DNA of 64,000 nt from Planctomycetota bacterium (GCA_016795325.1 JAEUHY010000015.1:124001-188000); one strand, 5' to 3'; shown: positions 53,503 through 62,468, numbered from the stretch's first letter. The notes: a model not told the origin generated them from the letters alone. A program made the numbers and translations.

Positions 53503-55719
53503 TTGATCGGCTGGGGAATCTTGGTGGCGGTGATCACCGCGTTGGCGCTCGCCGTCTTCGCGCGGCGGCGCGAACTCGTGTCCACGCGCGAACGCCTGGC
53601 CGAACGGCGCACGGCGCTCGAGCGCGGCACGCACAAGGCGCGCTTGCTCTACCCGCAGGTGGATCTCACGCAGTGCATCGGCTGCGGGCTGTGCGTCGCA
53701 GCTTGTCCGGAAGAGGGCGTGCTCGAGATCGTGCACGGCCAGGCCCTGGTGGTGCACGGTGCGCGCTGCGTCGGCCACGGACGCTGCGCTCCGGCCTGCC
53801 CGGTCGGCGCGATCGCGCTGACCTTCGCGGACTTGAACGAACGTCGCGACCTGCCGGTGCTCAGCGACAAGCTCGAGAGCACGGCCACGCCGGGGCTGTT
53901 CCTCGCCGGCGAGGTCACCGGGTTCTCGCTCGTGCGCACCGCGGTCGCGCACGGTGTCGCCGTCGCCGACGAGGCGGCCCGCCGCACGCTGCGCAGCGAG
54001 AGCGTGCCCGACGGCGTGCGCGATCTGATCGTCGTCGGCGCCGGCCCGGCTGGGCTCGCGTGTGCGCTGCAGGCGAAGGTGCGCGAACTGGACTACGTCG
54101 TGCTGGAGCAAGACGAACTCGGCGGCACGGTGGCGAAGTACCCGCGCCGCAAGCTGGTCATGACGCAGCCCGTGACGCTGCCGCTCGTGGGCGTGCTCGA
54201 CCGCGAGTCGTACACCAAGGAAGAGCTGATCGAAACCTGGCGCGCGGCGGCGCACGGCCAGAAGCTGCCGATCCACACTGGAGTCGTGCTCGAGAGCGTC
54301 TCGCGCGCCGCGGACGGTTTGTTCACGGTGCGGACGAATCAGGGCGAGTGGCGCGCGCGTTTTGTGTGCCTCGCGCTCGGTCGGCGCGGAACGCCGAACA
54401 AGCTCGGCGTGCCCGGCGAAGAGCGCACAAAAGTGCTCTATTCGCTGCTCGACGCGCAGTCGTACCAGGGCCGCAAGATCCTGGTGGTCGGCGGCGGCGA
54501 CAGCGCGGTCGAGGCGGCCCTGGGGCTGGCCGAACAGCCCGGCAACGAGGTCGCGCTCTCGTACCGGCGCGAGCACTTCTCACGGCTCAAGCCGCGCAAC
54601 GAAGCGCGGCTCAACGAGGCGCTGCAGCGCGGCCAACTCGCGGCGCTCATGGCGACCGAGGTGCAGCGCATCGACGAAGGCGAGGTCGTGCTGCGCGCCA
54701 AGGAGGGCGGCGCCGCGCGCGAGCTCGTGTTGCCCAACGACGAGGTGTTCGTGTTCGCCGGCGGAGCGCCGCCGGTCACGTTGCTCGAGAAGTGCGGCGT
54801 TTCCTTCGATCCCGCGCAGCGCGCCGCGACGCCGCCGCTCGCCGAAAGCGGTCCGGGCTTCGCGCGCGCCCTGGCGGTCGCGCTGTTGCTCGCGCTCGGC
54901 GTGCTCGTGTGGACGCTGGCGTTGCACGACTACTACGGGCTGCCGCTCGTCGCTCGCATCGACTCGCGCTGGCATGCGGCGCTGAGGCCGACCGGAGCCG
55001 TAGGTCTGCCGCTGGGCATCCTCGCCACGCTCCTGATCAGCTTCAACCTCGCGTACCTCATGCGGCGGGCCGAGTGGCTCGGTCCCCGCTGGGGTTCGCT
55101 GCAGCGCTGGATGACCTCGCACATCGTCACTGGCATCCTCGCCCTGCTCGCGGCGCTGCTGCACTCCGCGCTCGCGCCGCGTTCGACGGTCGGCGGCCAC
55201 GCACTCGCCGCGCTGGCGGTGCTCGTCGCCACGGGCGCGATCGGCCGCTACTTCTACGCCTTCGTTCCGCGCGCCGCGAACGGACGTGAGCTCGCGCTCG
55301 AAGAGCTGCACGCGCAGCTCGCCGCGCTGTCCGCGGAGTGGGACCGCGGGCACCGCGATTTCGGCGAGCGCGTGCGTGCCGCGGTCGCGGAACTCACAGC
55401 TTCCGGGCCGTGGATGGGTTCGTTCCCGCGCCGACTGATTTCCCTCCTCGCCAGCCAGGGCCGGCTGCGCCAGACGCTCGAGCGACTCTTGCGCGACGGG
55501 CGCGAGGCCGGGCTCGCCGCCGACCAACTCGAACAACTGGCCAAGCTCGCGCGCCGCGCGCACCGCGCCGGCCTGATGGCCGCGCACTTCGAGGACCTGC
55601 GCGCGCTGATGGCGTCGTGGCGCTACTTCCACCGTTGGGTGGCGTTGTTCATGGTGGCGATCCTGGTCGCCCACATCGTGATCGCCCTGCGCTACGCAGA
55701 CTTCGGAGGCTCGCCGTGA
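53503..55719 (+). CDS. Ferredoxin / FAD-NAD(P) oxidoreductase / transmembrane cytochrome b-like fusion
   Basis: A 738-aa protein starting at TTG 53503. Order of domains: a helix (4-20); a ferredoxin-like pair of iron-sulfur sites (first CIGCGLCVAACP, Cys58-61-64-68; second CVGHGRCAPACP, in which His replaces the second Cys); a thioredoxin reductase/YpdA-like flavoprotein with VVGAGPAGLACA (Gly179) and VVGGGDSAVEAALG (Gly330); and a C-terminal membrane domain of about five helices (from about 457). In the membrane domain HIVTGILALLAALLH and HRWVALFMVAILVAH each show His-x13-His, as in b-type haem proteins. It would pass electrons between NAD(P)H and the membrane or periplasm. It is coupled by a GTGA overlap to the 26-haem cytochrome. 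Function is inferred from domains and context. Confidence 0.9.
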   Translation: MIGWGILVAVITALALAVFARRRELVSTRERLAERRTALERGTHKARLLYPQVDLTQCIGCGLCVAACPEEGVLEIVHGQALVVHGARCVGHGRCAPACPVGAIALTFADLNERRDLPVLSDKLESTATPGLFLAGEVTGFSLVRTAVAHGVAVADEAARRTLRSESVPDGVRDLIVVGAGPAGLACALQAKVRELDYVVLEQDELGGTVAKYPRRKLVMTQPVTLPLVGVLDRESYTKEELIETWRAAAHGQKLPIHTGVVLESVSRAADGLFTVRTNQGEWRARFVCLALGRRGTPNKLGVPGEERTKVLYSLLDAQSYQGRKILVVGGGDSAVEAALGLAEQPGNEVALSYRREHFSRLKPRNEARLNEALQRGQLAALMATEVQRIDEGEVVLRAKEGGAARELVLPNDEVFVFAGGAPPVTLLEKCGVSFDPAQRAATPPLAESGPGFARALAVALLLALGVLVWTLALHDYYGLPLVARIDSRWHAALRPTGAVGLPLGILATLLISFNLAYLMRRAEWLGPRWGSLQRWMTSHIVTGILALLAALLHSALAPRSTVGGHALAALAVLVATGAIGRYFYAFVPRAANGRELALEELHAQLAALSAEWDRGHRDFGERVRAAVAELTASGPWMGSFPRRLISLLASQGRLRQTLERLLRDGREAGLAADQLEQLAKLARRAHRAGLMAAHFEDLRALMASWRYFHRWVALFMVAILVAHIVIALRYADFGGSP

Positions 55720-58043
55720 GCGCGTTCACTCGTTTGCGCGACCCCAAGACCTGGCTCGCGTTGGTGACGTTGGTCGCGGTGCTGTTCCTCGTGCTCGAGG
55801 ACACGCAACGCGCCGCGTCTCCGGGGCCGTTGACTTCGGCGCACGCGGCCACGCCCGAACTCGCCGGTGCGGCCGGCTGCGAGCGTTGCCATGCGAGCGC
55901 GGCCGGCGGCGCCTTGTCGGGAGGTTGCACGAGTTGCCACACGGCGATCGGCGCGCAGCTGGCCACGACGAGCGGTTTTCACGGCGCACTCAGCGGAGTG
56001 AAGCCGAGCGACTGCGGCCGCTGCCATGTCGAACACCACGGCGACGAAGCGCGGCTCGTCGATGCGCGCGCGTTCCAGCTCGCGGGCGTTCCGGACGTCG
56101 CGCGCTTCGACCACGGCTTCACCAAGTTCACGCTGAGTGGCGCGCACGTCGAGCTCGCGTGCTCGCGTTGCCACCCGAACGCGGACGCGGAGCGCCTCGA
56201 AAAGGGCCAGGCGCGCTTCCTAGGCGCGAACCAGCGCTGCGCGAGTTGCCACGTCGATCCGCACCGCGGTGAGTTCGACTCGGACTGCGGGAGCTGCCAT
56301 GGGCAGAGTTCGTTCACCGAGCTCGCGGGGTTCCAGCACAGCGAGGCGTTCCCGCTGAGCGGCAACCACGCGGAGCTGGCCTGCGCGAGCTGCCACGCGA
56401 AGGACTCGCCGCATGCGATCGAAGTCGTCGGCGCCGCAACGTACGCCGAGCCGCCGCGCGCGTGTGCGGCGTGCCACACCTCGCCGCACGCGGCGGGGTT
56501 TCTCGCGCAAGCGGCGCTTGCGGCGCGAGTCGAGGTCGGCAACACCTGCGCGAGTTGCCACGCGGCCCTCGACGGCTCGTTCGCGCCCGGCGCCGCGCGC
56601 ATGGACGCGGCCGCTCACGGCGCCACGGGTTTCGAGCTGCGTGGCGCACACGCGGCGCTCGACTGTGCGAGCTGCCACAGCGCAGATTCCGTCGGCTTCG
56701 CCGAGCGTTTCCGCGGGCGGCCGCAGGCCTGCGCGAGTTGCCACGACGATCCGCACGGCGGGCAGTTCGGGCGCGAAGCGAACTGCGCCTCGTGCCACGG
56801 AGAAGATGCCTGGAAGCCGAGCCGAGTCGACGCGGCGGCGCACACGAGCTTCCCGTTGCGCGGCGCGCACGCGACGACTTCGTGCGAGGCGTGCCACGCC
56901 TCAGCGCCGAGCGGAACGCGCGTGTTCCGCGGTGCGGAGCGCAGCTGCGAAGCGTGCCACGTCGACGTGCACGAGCGCAGCTTCGAACGCCAGCTGGCCT
57001 TGGTCGCGACGCAAGCGCGAGCGGCCGGCGGTTCGTGCGGGCTGTGTCACGAACCCACGCGCTTCGCGCAAGTCGACCCGGCTCGTTTCGAGCACGCGCG
57101 CTGGACGGGTTTCGAGCTGGTCGGCGCCCACGCTGCGCTGAGCTGCGAGACGTGCCATCCGCGCGCGGCGACGGCGGATGAACATGGCCGCAGCTTCGGG
57201 CGCGTCCAACGCGCCGGCGCTGCGGAGCTCACACACTGCGCGAATTGCCATGCGGACGTGCACCGCGGCGCCTTCGACGCGCTCGGGGTGCGCGGCGATC
57301 TGTGCGCGAGCTGCCACACGGCGCACGGCTTCGGCGCGGCGCGCGCGGCGTTCGACCACACGACGAGCGGGTTTGCGCTCGAAGGCGCGCACGCCGCCGC
57401 GAGTTGCGAGGCTTGCCACGGAACTCGCGCGCCGACGGCCGCGTTGCCGCGCTCGCTTGGATTCGTGAGCGAACAGCGTGCGCGTGGCGCGGCCGACACG
57501 CGCACGTGCAGCGCATGCCACGCGCAAGTGCACGAGTTCCACGGCGCGGCGGAACTCGCGTCGAGCGCGGCTGCGCTCGAGTGCGCGCGTTGCCACACGA
57601 CGTTGTCGTTCGCTGATCAAGCTCGCGCGAAGTTCGATCACGCCGCCTGGGCAGGTTTTCCGTTGCAGGGCGCGCACGCCAGCACGGCCTGCGAAGCGTG
57701 CCACGTGCCGACGGCGCAGGGCAGCGCGCACGTCGCCAAGCTCGGGCGCGCCGCCGGCAGCGACTGCGCGGCTTGCCACGTCGACGTGCACCGCGGACAG
57801 TTCGAACGCGAGGGCCGCACCGACTGCGCACGCTGCCACGATCCGGCGCGGCCGCTCGGCGAAGTGCGCTTCGACCACCAGCGCGACGCGCGCTTCGCGC
57901 TCGACGCCAACCACCGCAAGCTCGACTGCTCCGCGTGCCACAAGCCCTGGCCGACGCCGGACGGGCGCAGCGTGGTGCGCTACAAACCGCTCGGCGTGGA
58001 GTGCGCCGATTGCCACGGCGTGAGCGGAAAGAAGGATCGATGA
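55716..58043 (+). CDS. Multihaem c-type cytochrome with 26 CxxCH motifs
   Basis: A 775-aa protein. It begins at a GTG overlapping the previous stop, with a good CGGAGG site upstream, and has one N-terminal hydrophobic segment (about 13-29, signal or anchor). I count 26 CxxCH haem c-attachment motifs spread along the whole mature chain; CxxCH-x-D/A-x-H or CxxCHVDVH repeats and GAHAxLxCxxCH modules recur. A conserved His four residues before many CxxCH (GAHAALDCASCH, GAHATTSCEACH, GAHAALSCETCH) could be the distal ligand. The length and haem count point to a nanowire-like electron carrier in the periplasm or on the surface. It is inside the four-gene electron-transfer operon. Confidence 0.95.
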   Translation: MSAFTRLRDPKTWLALVTLVAVLFLVLEDTQRAASPGPLTSAHAATPELAGAAGCERCHASAAGGALSGGCTSCHTAIGAQLATTSGFHGALSGVKPSDCGRCHVEHHGDEARLVDARAFQLAGVPDVARFDHGFTKFTLSGAHVELACSRCHPNADAERLEKGQARFLGANQRCASCHVDPHRGEFDSDCGSCHGQSSFTELAGFQHSEAFPLSGNHAELACASCHAKDSPHAIEVVGAATYAEPPRACAACHTSPHAAGFLAQAALAARVEVGNTCASCHAALDGSFAPGAARMDAAAHGATGFELRGAHAALDCASCHSADSVGFAERFRGRPQACASCHDDPHGGQFGREANCASCHGEDAWKPSRVDAAAHTSFPLRGAHATTSCEACHASAPSGTRVFRGAERSCEACHVDVHERSFERQLALVATQARAAGGSCGLCHEPTRFAQVDPARFEHARWTGFELVGAHAALSCETCHPRAATADEHGRSFGRVQRAGAAELTHCANCHADVHRGAFDALGVRGDLCASCHTAHGFGAARAAFDHTTSGFALEGAHAAASCEACHGTRAPTAALPRSLGFVSEQRARGAADTRTCSACHAQVHEFHGAAELASSAAALECARCHTTLSFADQARAKFDHAAWAGFPLQGAHASTACEACHVPTAQGSAHVAKLGRAAGSDCAACHVDVHRGQFEREGRTDCARCHDPARPLGEVRFDHQRDARFALDANHRKLDCSACHKPWPTPDGRSVVRYKPLGVECADCHGVSGKKDR

Positions 58044-59662
58044 GCGCCTCTTCGCAACTGACTCTTGTCGCCGCCGTCGTCGCGAGCGTTCCGGCGCTGC
58101 GCGCGCAGCAGCAGGCGCCGCTGAGGCGCGTCGAAGCGCGCGTCACCGCGCTCAGCGGCAATTCCGTGCACCTCGACCAAGGTAGCGACGCCGGGATCGA
58201 GCCGGGGGACCGCGTGCGCGCCACTCCGACGGGCGGCGCGCCCGTCGAACTCATCGTGCGCGCGGCGACGCGCCAAAGCGCACGCTGCGAATTCGTCGGC
58301 AGCCCCGCGCTGATCGACGTCGGCGCGCTCGTCGAGGTGTTCGTGCCCGAGGATCGAACTTCGGGCGGCGGCGCGCTGCCGTGGCGCTACGCCGAAGAAG
58401 GCTGGAACACGAACTTGCCGCTGCTCGCGCCGGTTCAAGGCGTGATGCCCTCCGAGCGTGAGAGCACGTGGACGGGACGGCTGTTCCAGAGCGCGGATTG
58501 GACCACCGACCGCGCGGGCGCCGAGCAGGACTACCTGTTCGCGCGCACCGGGCTCGACTTGCGCGTCGACAACGCCACCGGGCGCGGCGACCAGTTCGGT
58601 TTCGACGGCGAGCTGTTCCACCGTTTCGCGAGCGTCGACGGCCAGGACGAGGAGAGCACCGTGCGCGGGCGCATCGACCGCCTGTCGTGGCGCTTCGACG
58701 ACTCGCGCGAGCGCTCGCAACGCTTCGAACTCGGACGATTTCTGTCCTCCGAGATGCCGCAGCTGGGCGTGATCGACGGCGTCGAGTTCGTGCAGCGCGC
58801 GGAGTCGGGCGCGCGTTACGGCGCGAGCGTCGGATTGCTTCCGGCGTGGAACTCGACGCTTTCGACGGGCGACGACGTGCAGGCCGCGTTGTTCTACCGA
58901 ACGTTCGCTGGCGCCGAGCAGCAGTTCACCGCCGGCGCGGCAGTGCAAAAGACCTGGCACGAAGGCAAGGCGGATCGCGATCTGGTCGTCGGTGACTTCA
59001 GTTGGCGCGCGAGCGAGAGCTGGCGCTTCTCGGGCGCGACGTCGATCGACATCTACGGCGGCGATGAAGCGCCCAAGTCGAGTGGAGCGGAGCTCACGGA
59101 GCTGCACTTGGCGGCCTTCTGGTCGCCGAAGGCGTCGCACGCGGCCACGCTCACGTACTCGCACATCGCCTGGCCGCTGCTGCTGCGCGACGAACTGCCG
59201 CCGATCACGGCGGCGACGCTCGCCGATGGAGTGGTCGATCGTGTGGCGCTGAGCGCGTGGCGCGACCTCACCAAGCGTGTGCGCCTGTGGGGGCGCATCG
59301 ACCAGTGGCGCGACGAGGACCAGAGCGGTGGCGGCGGCGAAGTGCGCGTGAGTTGGCGCGATCTCGTCGTCGACAGCTCGGAGATCAGCGCTGCGCTGTT
59401 CACCGGCGCGGGCCAGGTCGTCGACGTGAACGGCGCGCGCGTCGGTTGGCGACAGTGGGGCGGCTGGGGCGCGTGGTTTGCGACCTTCGAGCTCGCCAAG
59501 CAGGATCTGGGCGCGGGCGGCGAAGTCGACGCGAACGTGCTGCGCGGCGGTTGGGATGGAAGTCTGGGCCGCGACTGGATGCTCTCGCTGCACGCGGACT
59601 TGCGCACCGGTGATGAACAGGACGCGCTGACCTTGGGATTCTTGCTGCAGAGGCGCTTTTAG
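58040..59662 (+). CDS. Putative outer-membrane beta-barrel protein, conduit partner of the cytochromes
   Basis: A 540-aa protein with an ATG overlapping the previous stop and an AAGGA site upstream. A signal peptide (about 1-22, VAAVVASVPALRAQ) precedes a small soluble domain (about 27-110, VTALSGNSVHLDQGSDAGIEPGDRV) and then a chain of amphipathic strands of 8-12 residues (FDGELFHRFASV, RFSGATSIDIYGG, HAATLTYSHIAW, RVRLWGRIDQWR) ending in LGFLLQRRF, with the C-terminal Phe that BAM substrates have. I estimate 16 or more strands. Lying between two multihaem cytochromes, it fits the porin of a porin-cytochrome conduit, but has no sequence motif of MtrB/PioB, including no N-terminal CxxC. Confidence 0.75.
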   Translation: MSASSQLTLVAAVVASVPALRAQQQAPLRRVEARVTALSGNSVHLDQGSDAGIEPGDRVRATPTGGAPVELIVRAATRQSARCEFVGSPALIDVGALVEVFVPEDRTSGGGALPWRYAEEGWNTNLPLLAPVQGVMPSERESTWTGRLFQSADWTTDRAGAEQDYLFARTGLDLRVDNATGRGDQFGFDGELFHRFASVDGQDEESTVRGRIDRLSWRFDDSRERSQRFELGRFLSSEMPQLGVIDGVEFVQRAESGARYGASVGLLPAWNSTLSTGDDVQAALFYRTFAGAEQQFTAGAAVQKTWHEGKADRDLVVGDFSWRASESWRFSGATSIDIYGGDEAPKSSGAELTELHLAAFWSPKASHAATLTYSHIAWPLLLRDELPPITAATLADGVVDRVALSAWRDLTKRVRLWGRIDQWRDEDQSGGGGEVRVSWRDLVVDSSEISAALFTGAGQVVDVNGARVGWRQWGGWGAWFATFELAKQDLGAGGEVDANVLRGGWDGSLGRDWMLSLHADLRTGDEQDALTLGFLLQRRF

Positions 59663-59664
59663 CC

Positions 59665-60894
59665 ATGGCGACGAACAACGTGCTCACGCTTCGACACTGG
59701 GCCGCGCTGGCGGCGCTGCTCGTCGCTTTCGCGCTCTCGTGCGCCGTCGCTGCGCAGCGCACGGGCGGAGTGCAGACGTGGTGGAGCAAACGCGGGCCCG
59801 TCGTGCCGCACGAGAGCTTTCCCGCGGATTGTTCGCTGTGCCACGAAGGTCAAGGTTGGCGCTCGATCCGCGCCGACTTCCGCTTCGACCACGAGCGCGA
59901 GACGGGCGTGAAGCTCGACGGTGCGCACCAGGACGCCGAGTGTCTGCGGTGCCACAACGACCGCGGCCCGGTTGCGTTGTTCGCCGCGCGCGGCTGCGCG
60001 GGTTGTCACGAGAACGTGCACCGCGGGCAGCTCGGCGACAACTGCGAGAGTTGCCACACACAGACGGATTGGCGGCCCAACGACGCCATCGCGGCGCACA
60101 ACCGCACGCGTTTTCCGCTGGTCGGCGCGCACGCCGTCGCGGGTTGTTGGCGTTGCCATCCGGGCGCGCAAGCGGGGAACTTCCAGCGCGCGGACACGAC
60201 GTGTCTCGCCTGCCACGCGGGCGATCTCGCGCAGGCGTTGAATCCCAACCACGCCGCACAAGGCTGGGTCGACTCGTGCGAGCGCTGCCACATCCCGACG
60301 CAGTGGACTGGCGGCGGTTTCACGCACTCCGCCTGGCCGCTGACGGGCCAGCACGCTTCGGCTGCGTGCAACGCCTGCCATCAAAACGGCGTGTTCGCCG
60401 GCACGTCGAGCGCTTGCGTCGACTGCCATCTCGCGGATTTCCAAGGCGCGACGCAGCCCAACCACGTCTCGTTCGGCTTCTCGACGAACTGCGAGCAGTG
60501 CCACAACGCTTCGAGTTGGAACCTCGCGAACTTCTCGCACGCCGGCGTCAACGCCAACTGCGTGCAGTGCCACCTCGCCGACTACCAGGCGACGCGCTCA
60601 CCCAACCACGCGCTCGCCGGCTTCGGCCAGACCTGTGAGCAGTGCCACGTCAGCACGAACAACTGGGGCAATGTGAACTTCGCGCACCCGCAGTTCCCGA
60701 TCAACAACGGCGAACACGGCGGCTTCGCCTGCAACCAGTGCCATTTGCAGCCGAACGACTTCCAGTCCTTCTCCTGCACGCACTGCCACGACCATCGCCA
60801 GTCGGAGATGGACGGCGAACACGACGACGTGAACGGCTACGTGTGGCAGTCGAGCGCGTGCTACCAGTGCCACCCGAACGGGAAGAAGGACTGA
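59665..60894 (+). CDS. Multihaem c-type cytochrome with 15 CxxCH motifs
   Basis: A 409-aa exported protein (signal about 1-30, LAALLVAFALSCAVAAQ). It starts 2 bp after the barrel gene. I count 15 CxxCH motifs (for example CSLCH, CLRCH, CAGCH, CESCH, CWRCH, CEQCH and CYQCH), spaced 12-45 residues apart, close to a MtrA/DmsE-like density but with more haems than the usual ten. In the N-terminal half it uses the same GAHxxxxCxxCH module as the 26-haem protein; the C-terminal half has FSTNCEQCHNASSWNLANFSHAG-like units. Expected to be a periplasmic carrier or a plug of the barrel. Last gene of the operon. Confidence 0.95.
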   Translation: MATNNVLTLRHWAALAALLVAFALSCAVAAQRTGGVQTWWSKRGPVVPHESFPADCSLCHEGQGWRSIRADFRFDHERETGVKLDGAHQDAECLRCHNDRGPVALFAARGCAGCHENVHRGQLGDNCESCHTQTDWRPNDAIAAHNRTRFPLVGAHAVAGCWRCHPGAQAGNFQRADTTCLACHAGDLAQALNPNHAAQGWVDSCERCHIPTQWTGGGFTHSAWPLTGQHASAACNACHQNGVFAGTSSACVDCHLADFQGATQPNHVSFGFSTNCEQCHNASSWNLANFSHAGVNANCVQCHLADYQATRSPNHALAGFGQTCEQCHVSTNNWGNVNFAHPQFPINNGEHGGFACNQCHLQPNDFQSFSCTHCHDHRQSEMDGEHDDVNGYVWQSSACYQCHPNGKKD

Positions 60895-61100
60895 TCCAAG
60901 TCGCCCGGTGCAGCGAGCGTGACCCATTCAGGCCGGCGGCCGCGGAGGAAGCTCCGGCGGATCGGGCGGCCATCGGCGCGCGAGTCACGCCCTATTCGTC
61001 GCGAGACGTCGCGAACTGTCCAACACGCCACGAAAGCGGCTCGCGGTGGGAGTGGCGCAAGCCGCCTCGGTATCGCTCGACGTGAGTTGGAGCGCTGCGT

Positions 61101-62468
61101 TCAGCAGCCCATCTGAGCGAGCATCGTGTCGACCATCGCGTCGAAGGCAGCGCGCGCGTCGTTGTAGTCGGGGCAGTCCCGCGTGCAGTTCCACACATCC
61201 GCCTTGGCTTGCCTCAGGTTGGCGCAATCCGCAGCGCGTCGGCGGTCTGCCGCCAACTTGCACTCGTGGTCGTACTGCTTTTGGTTTTGATCGGACTGCT
61301 GCTGCAACGATTCCATCCACGCCTCAAACGACGCGCCGCCGAGATTGCCCTGGTACTGCGTATCACCGAAGAGCTTCAAGATGTTGTTGGTCGCGTCCGA
61401 CATCACTTCGTTGTCCGCTTCGAAGTCCGCGCGCGCGGCATCGAGCTCAGCTAGGTAGGCGCTGTGGGCGGCGATCTCGGCGTTGCGGTAGCGGTGCGAG
61501 GCCTCGACGATGCACTGCCATGCGGTTGCGCAGCCTCCCTGCGGAAGAAATGCGCCGTCCGAGGGCGGCGAATAGCTCCACGGCGCCGGCTGGAATGCCG
61601 GTCGGATCAGCATCTGCACGAGCGGCCAGTCGAGCCCGCCGAGGACTTTGTCAAGTTGTCGCAGCAGTGCGAATTCTGCGGCCGAAAGCACTCGCTCCGG
61701 TCCGACGAGCGAGGTCGGGAACAGCACGAGCAGCGGCAAGCTCGACCCCGCGATCGGGAGCGGCGCAGCGATGCCGGTGTGCCACAGTGAGCCGTTGGAG
61801 CGGGCGGAGTAGAACAGCGCGTCGTTGATCGGCTGGTTGGCGCTGCCCAGAGCCGACTGCACGAAGTCGGGCTGGGCGCTCAGGTCGACCAGCGGGAACG
61901 ACCACGGGAAGAGAGCGACATCCGACAACGGGCCCGACGGCCCGGGGTTCAGGTCAAGCGTCGGGTAGCTCGCGCCTACCGGCGCGCAGACAAACGACGT
62001 CGACTCGAGCGTGTAGCCGCCGCCGAGCAGGCCAGCCACAGTTATCCGTGCGATCTTTCCGTCGGCGTAGGTCGGATTGCTCGCATCGACCAAATCCCGC
62101 GCCTGTTGCTGCGCGTGCCAGAAATGCGCCTGCGCGTACGCGATCGACGCGCTCATCCACTGCTTGAACGAGTCCAACGCCGTGGGCGAGAGCGCGTTCG
62201 GCGCGGTGGGAGACTGCTGCTCGCACAGCGCCTGCTGGAGTTGGACGCGCTGCTCCAACTCTTTGGTTCCCGCCTCGCGGATGCGGTCGACGATTTCGCG
62301 GACGAGGAGCGGCGCTGCGTCGCTGCACACATCGAGTGCGTCGCGTTGCGCAGGCGCGCGCGGGCTCAGGGTGGGGCCCGGACTCGAGACGTCGGCCTGT
62401 TGAGCGGCGGCGCTGAGCGCAAGGCTGGCGGCGAGGAAGGAACGGACAAAGACGGATGCGGCGTTCAA
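61101..62468 (-). CDS. Exported protein of unknown function, cysteine-bearing C-terminus
   Basis: A 455-aa protein. I chose TTG at 62468, which gives a signal peptide (VFVRSFLAASLALSAAAQQ); the open frame upstream has no signal. The mature chain is helical at the start (VREIVDRIREAGTKELEQRVQLQQAL), has a middle of mixed strands (SLWHTGIAAPLPIAGSSLP), and a C-terminal helical part with three cysteine pairs (CATAWQC, DHECKLAADRRRAADC, WNCTRDC) ending in a Cys. I recognise no domain. It converges with the cytochrome operon across 206 bp and lies upstream of a peptidase gene on the same strand, with no indication that they are one operon. Confidence 0.7.
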   Translation of the reverse strand: MNAASVFVRSFLAASLALSAAAQQADVSSPGPTLSPRAPAQRDALDVCSDAAPLLVREIVDRIREAGTKELEQRVQLQQALCEQQSPTAPNALSPTALDSFKQWMSASIAYAQAHFWHAQQQARDLVDASNPTYADGKIARITVAGLLGGGYTLESTSFVCAPVGASYPTLDLNPGPSGPLSDVALFPWSFPLVDLSAQPDFVQSALGSANQPINDALFYSARSNGSLWHTGIAAPLPIAGSSLPLLVLFPTSLVGPERVLSAAEFALLRQLDKVLGGLDWPLVQMLIRPAFQPAPWSYSPPSDGAFLPQGGCATAWQCIVEASHRYRNAEIAAHSAYLAELDAARADFEADNEVMSDATNNILKLFGDTQYQGNLGGASFEAWMESLQQQSDQNQKQYDHECKLAADRRRAADCANLRQAKADVWNCTRDCPDYNDARAAFDAMVDTMLAQMGC

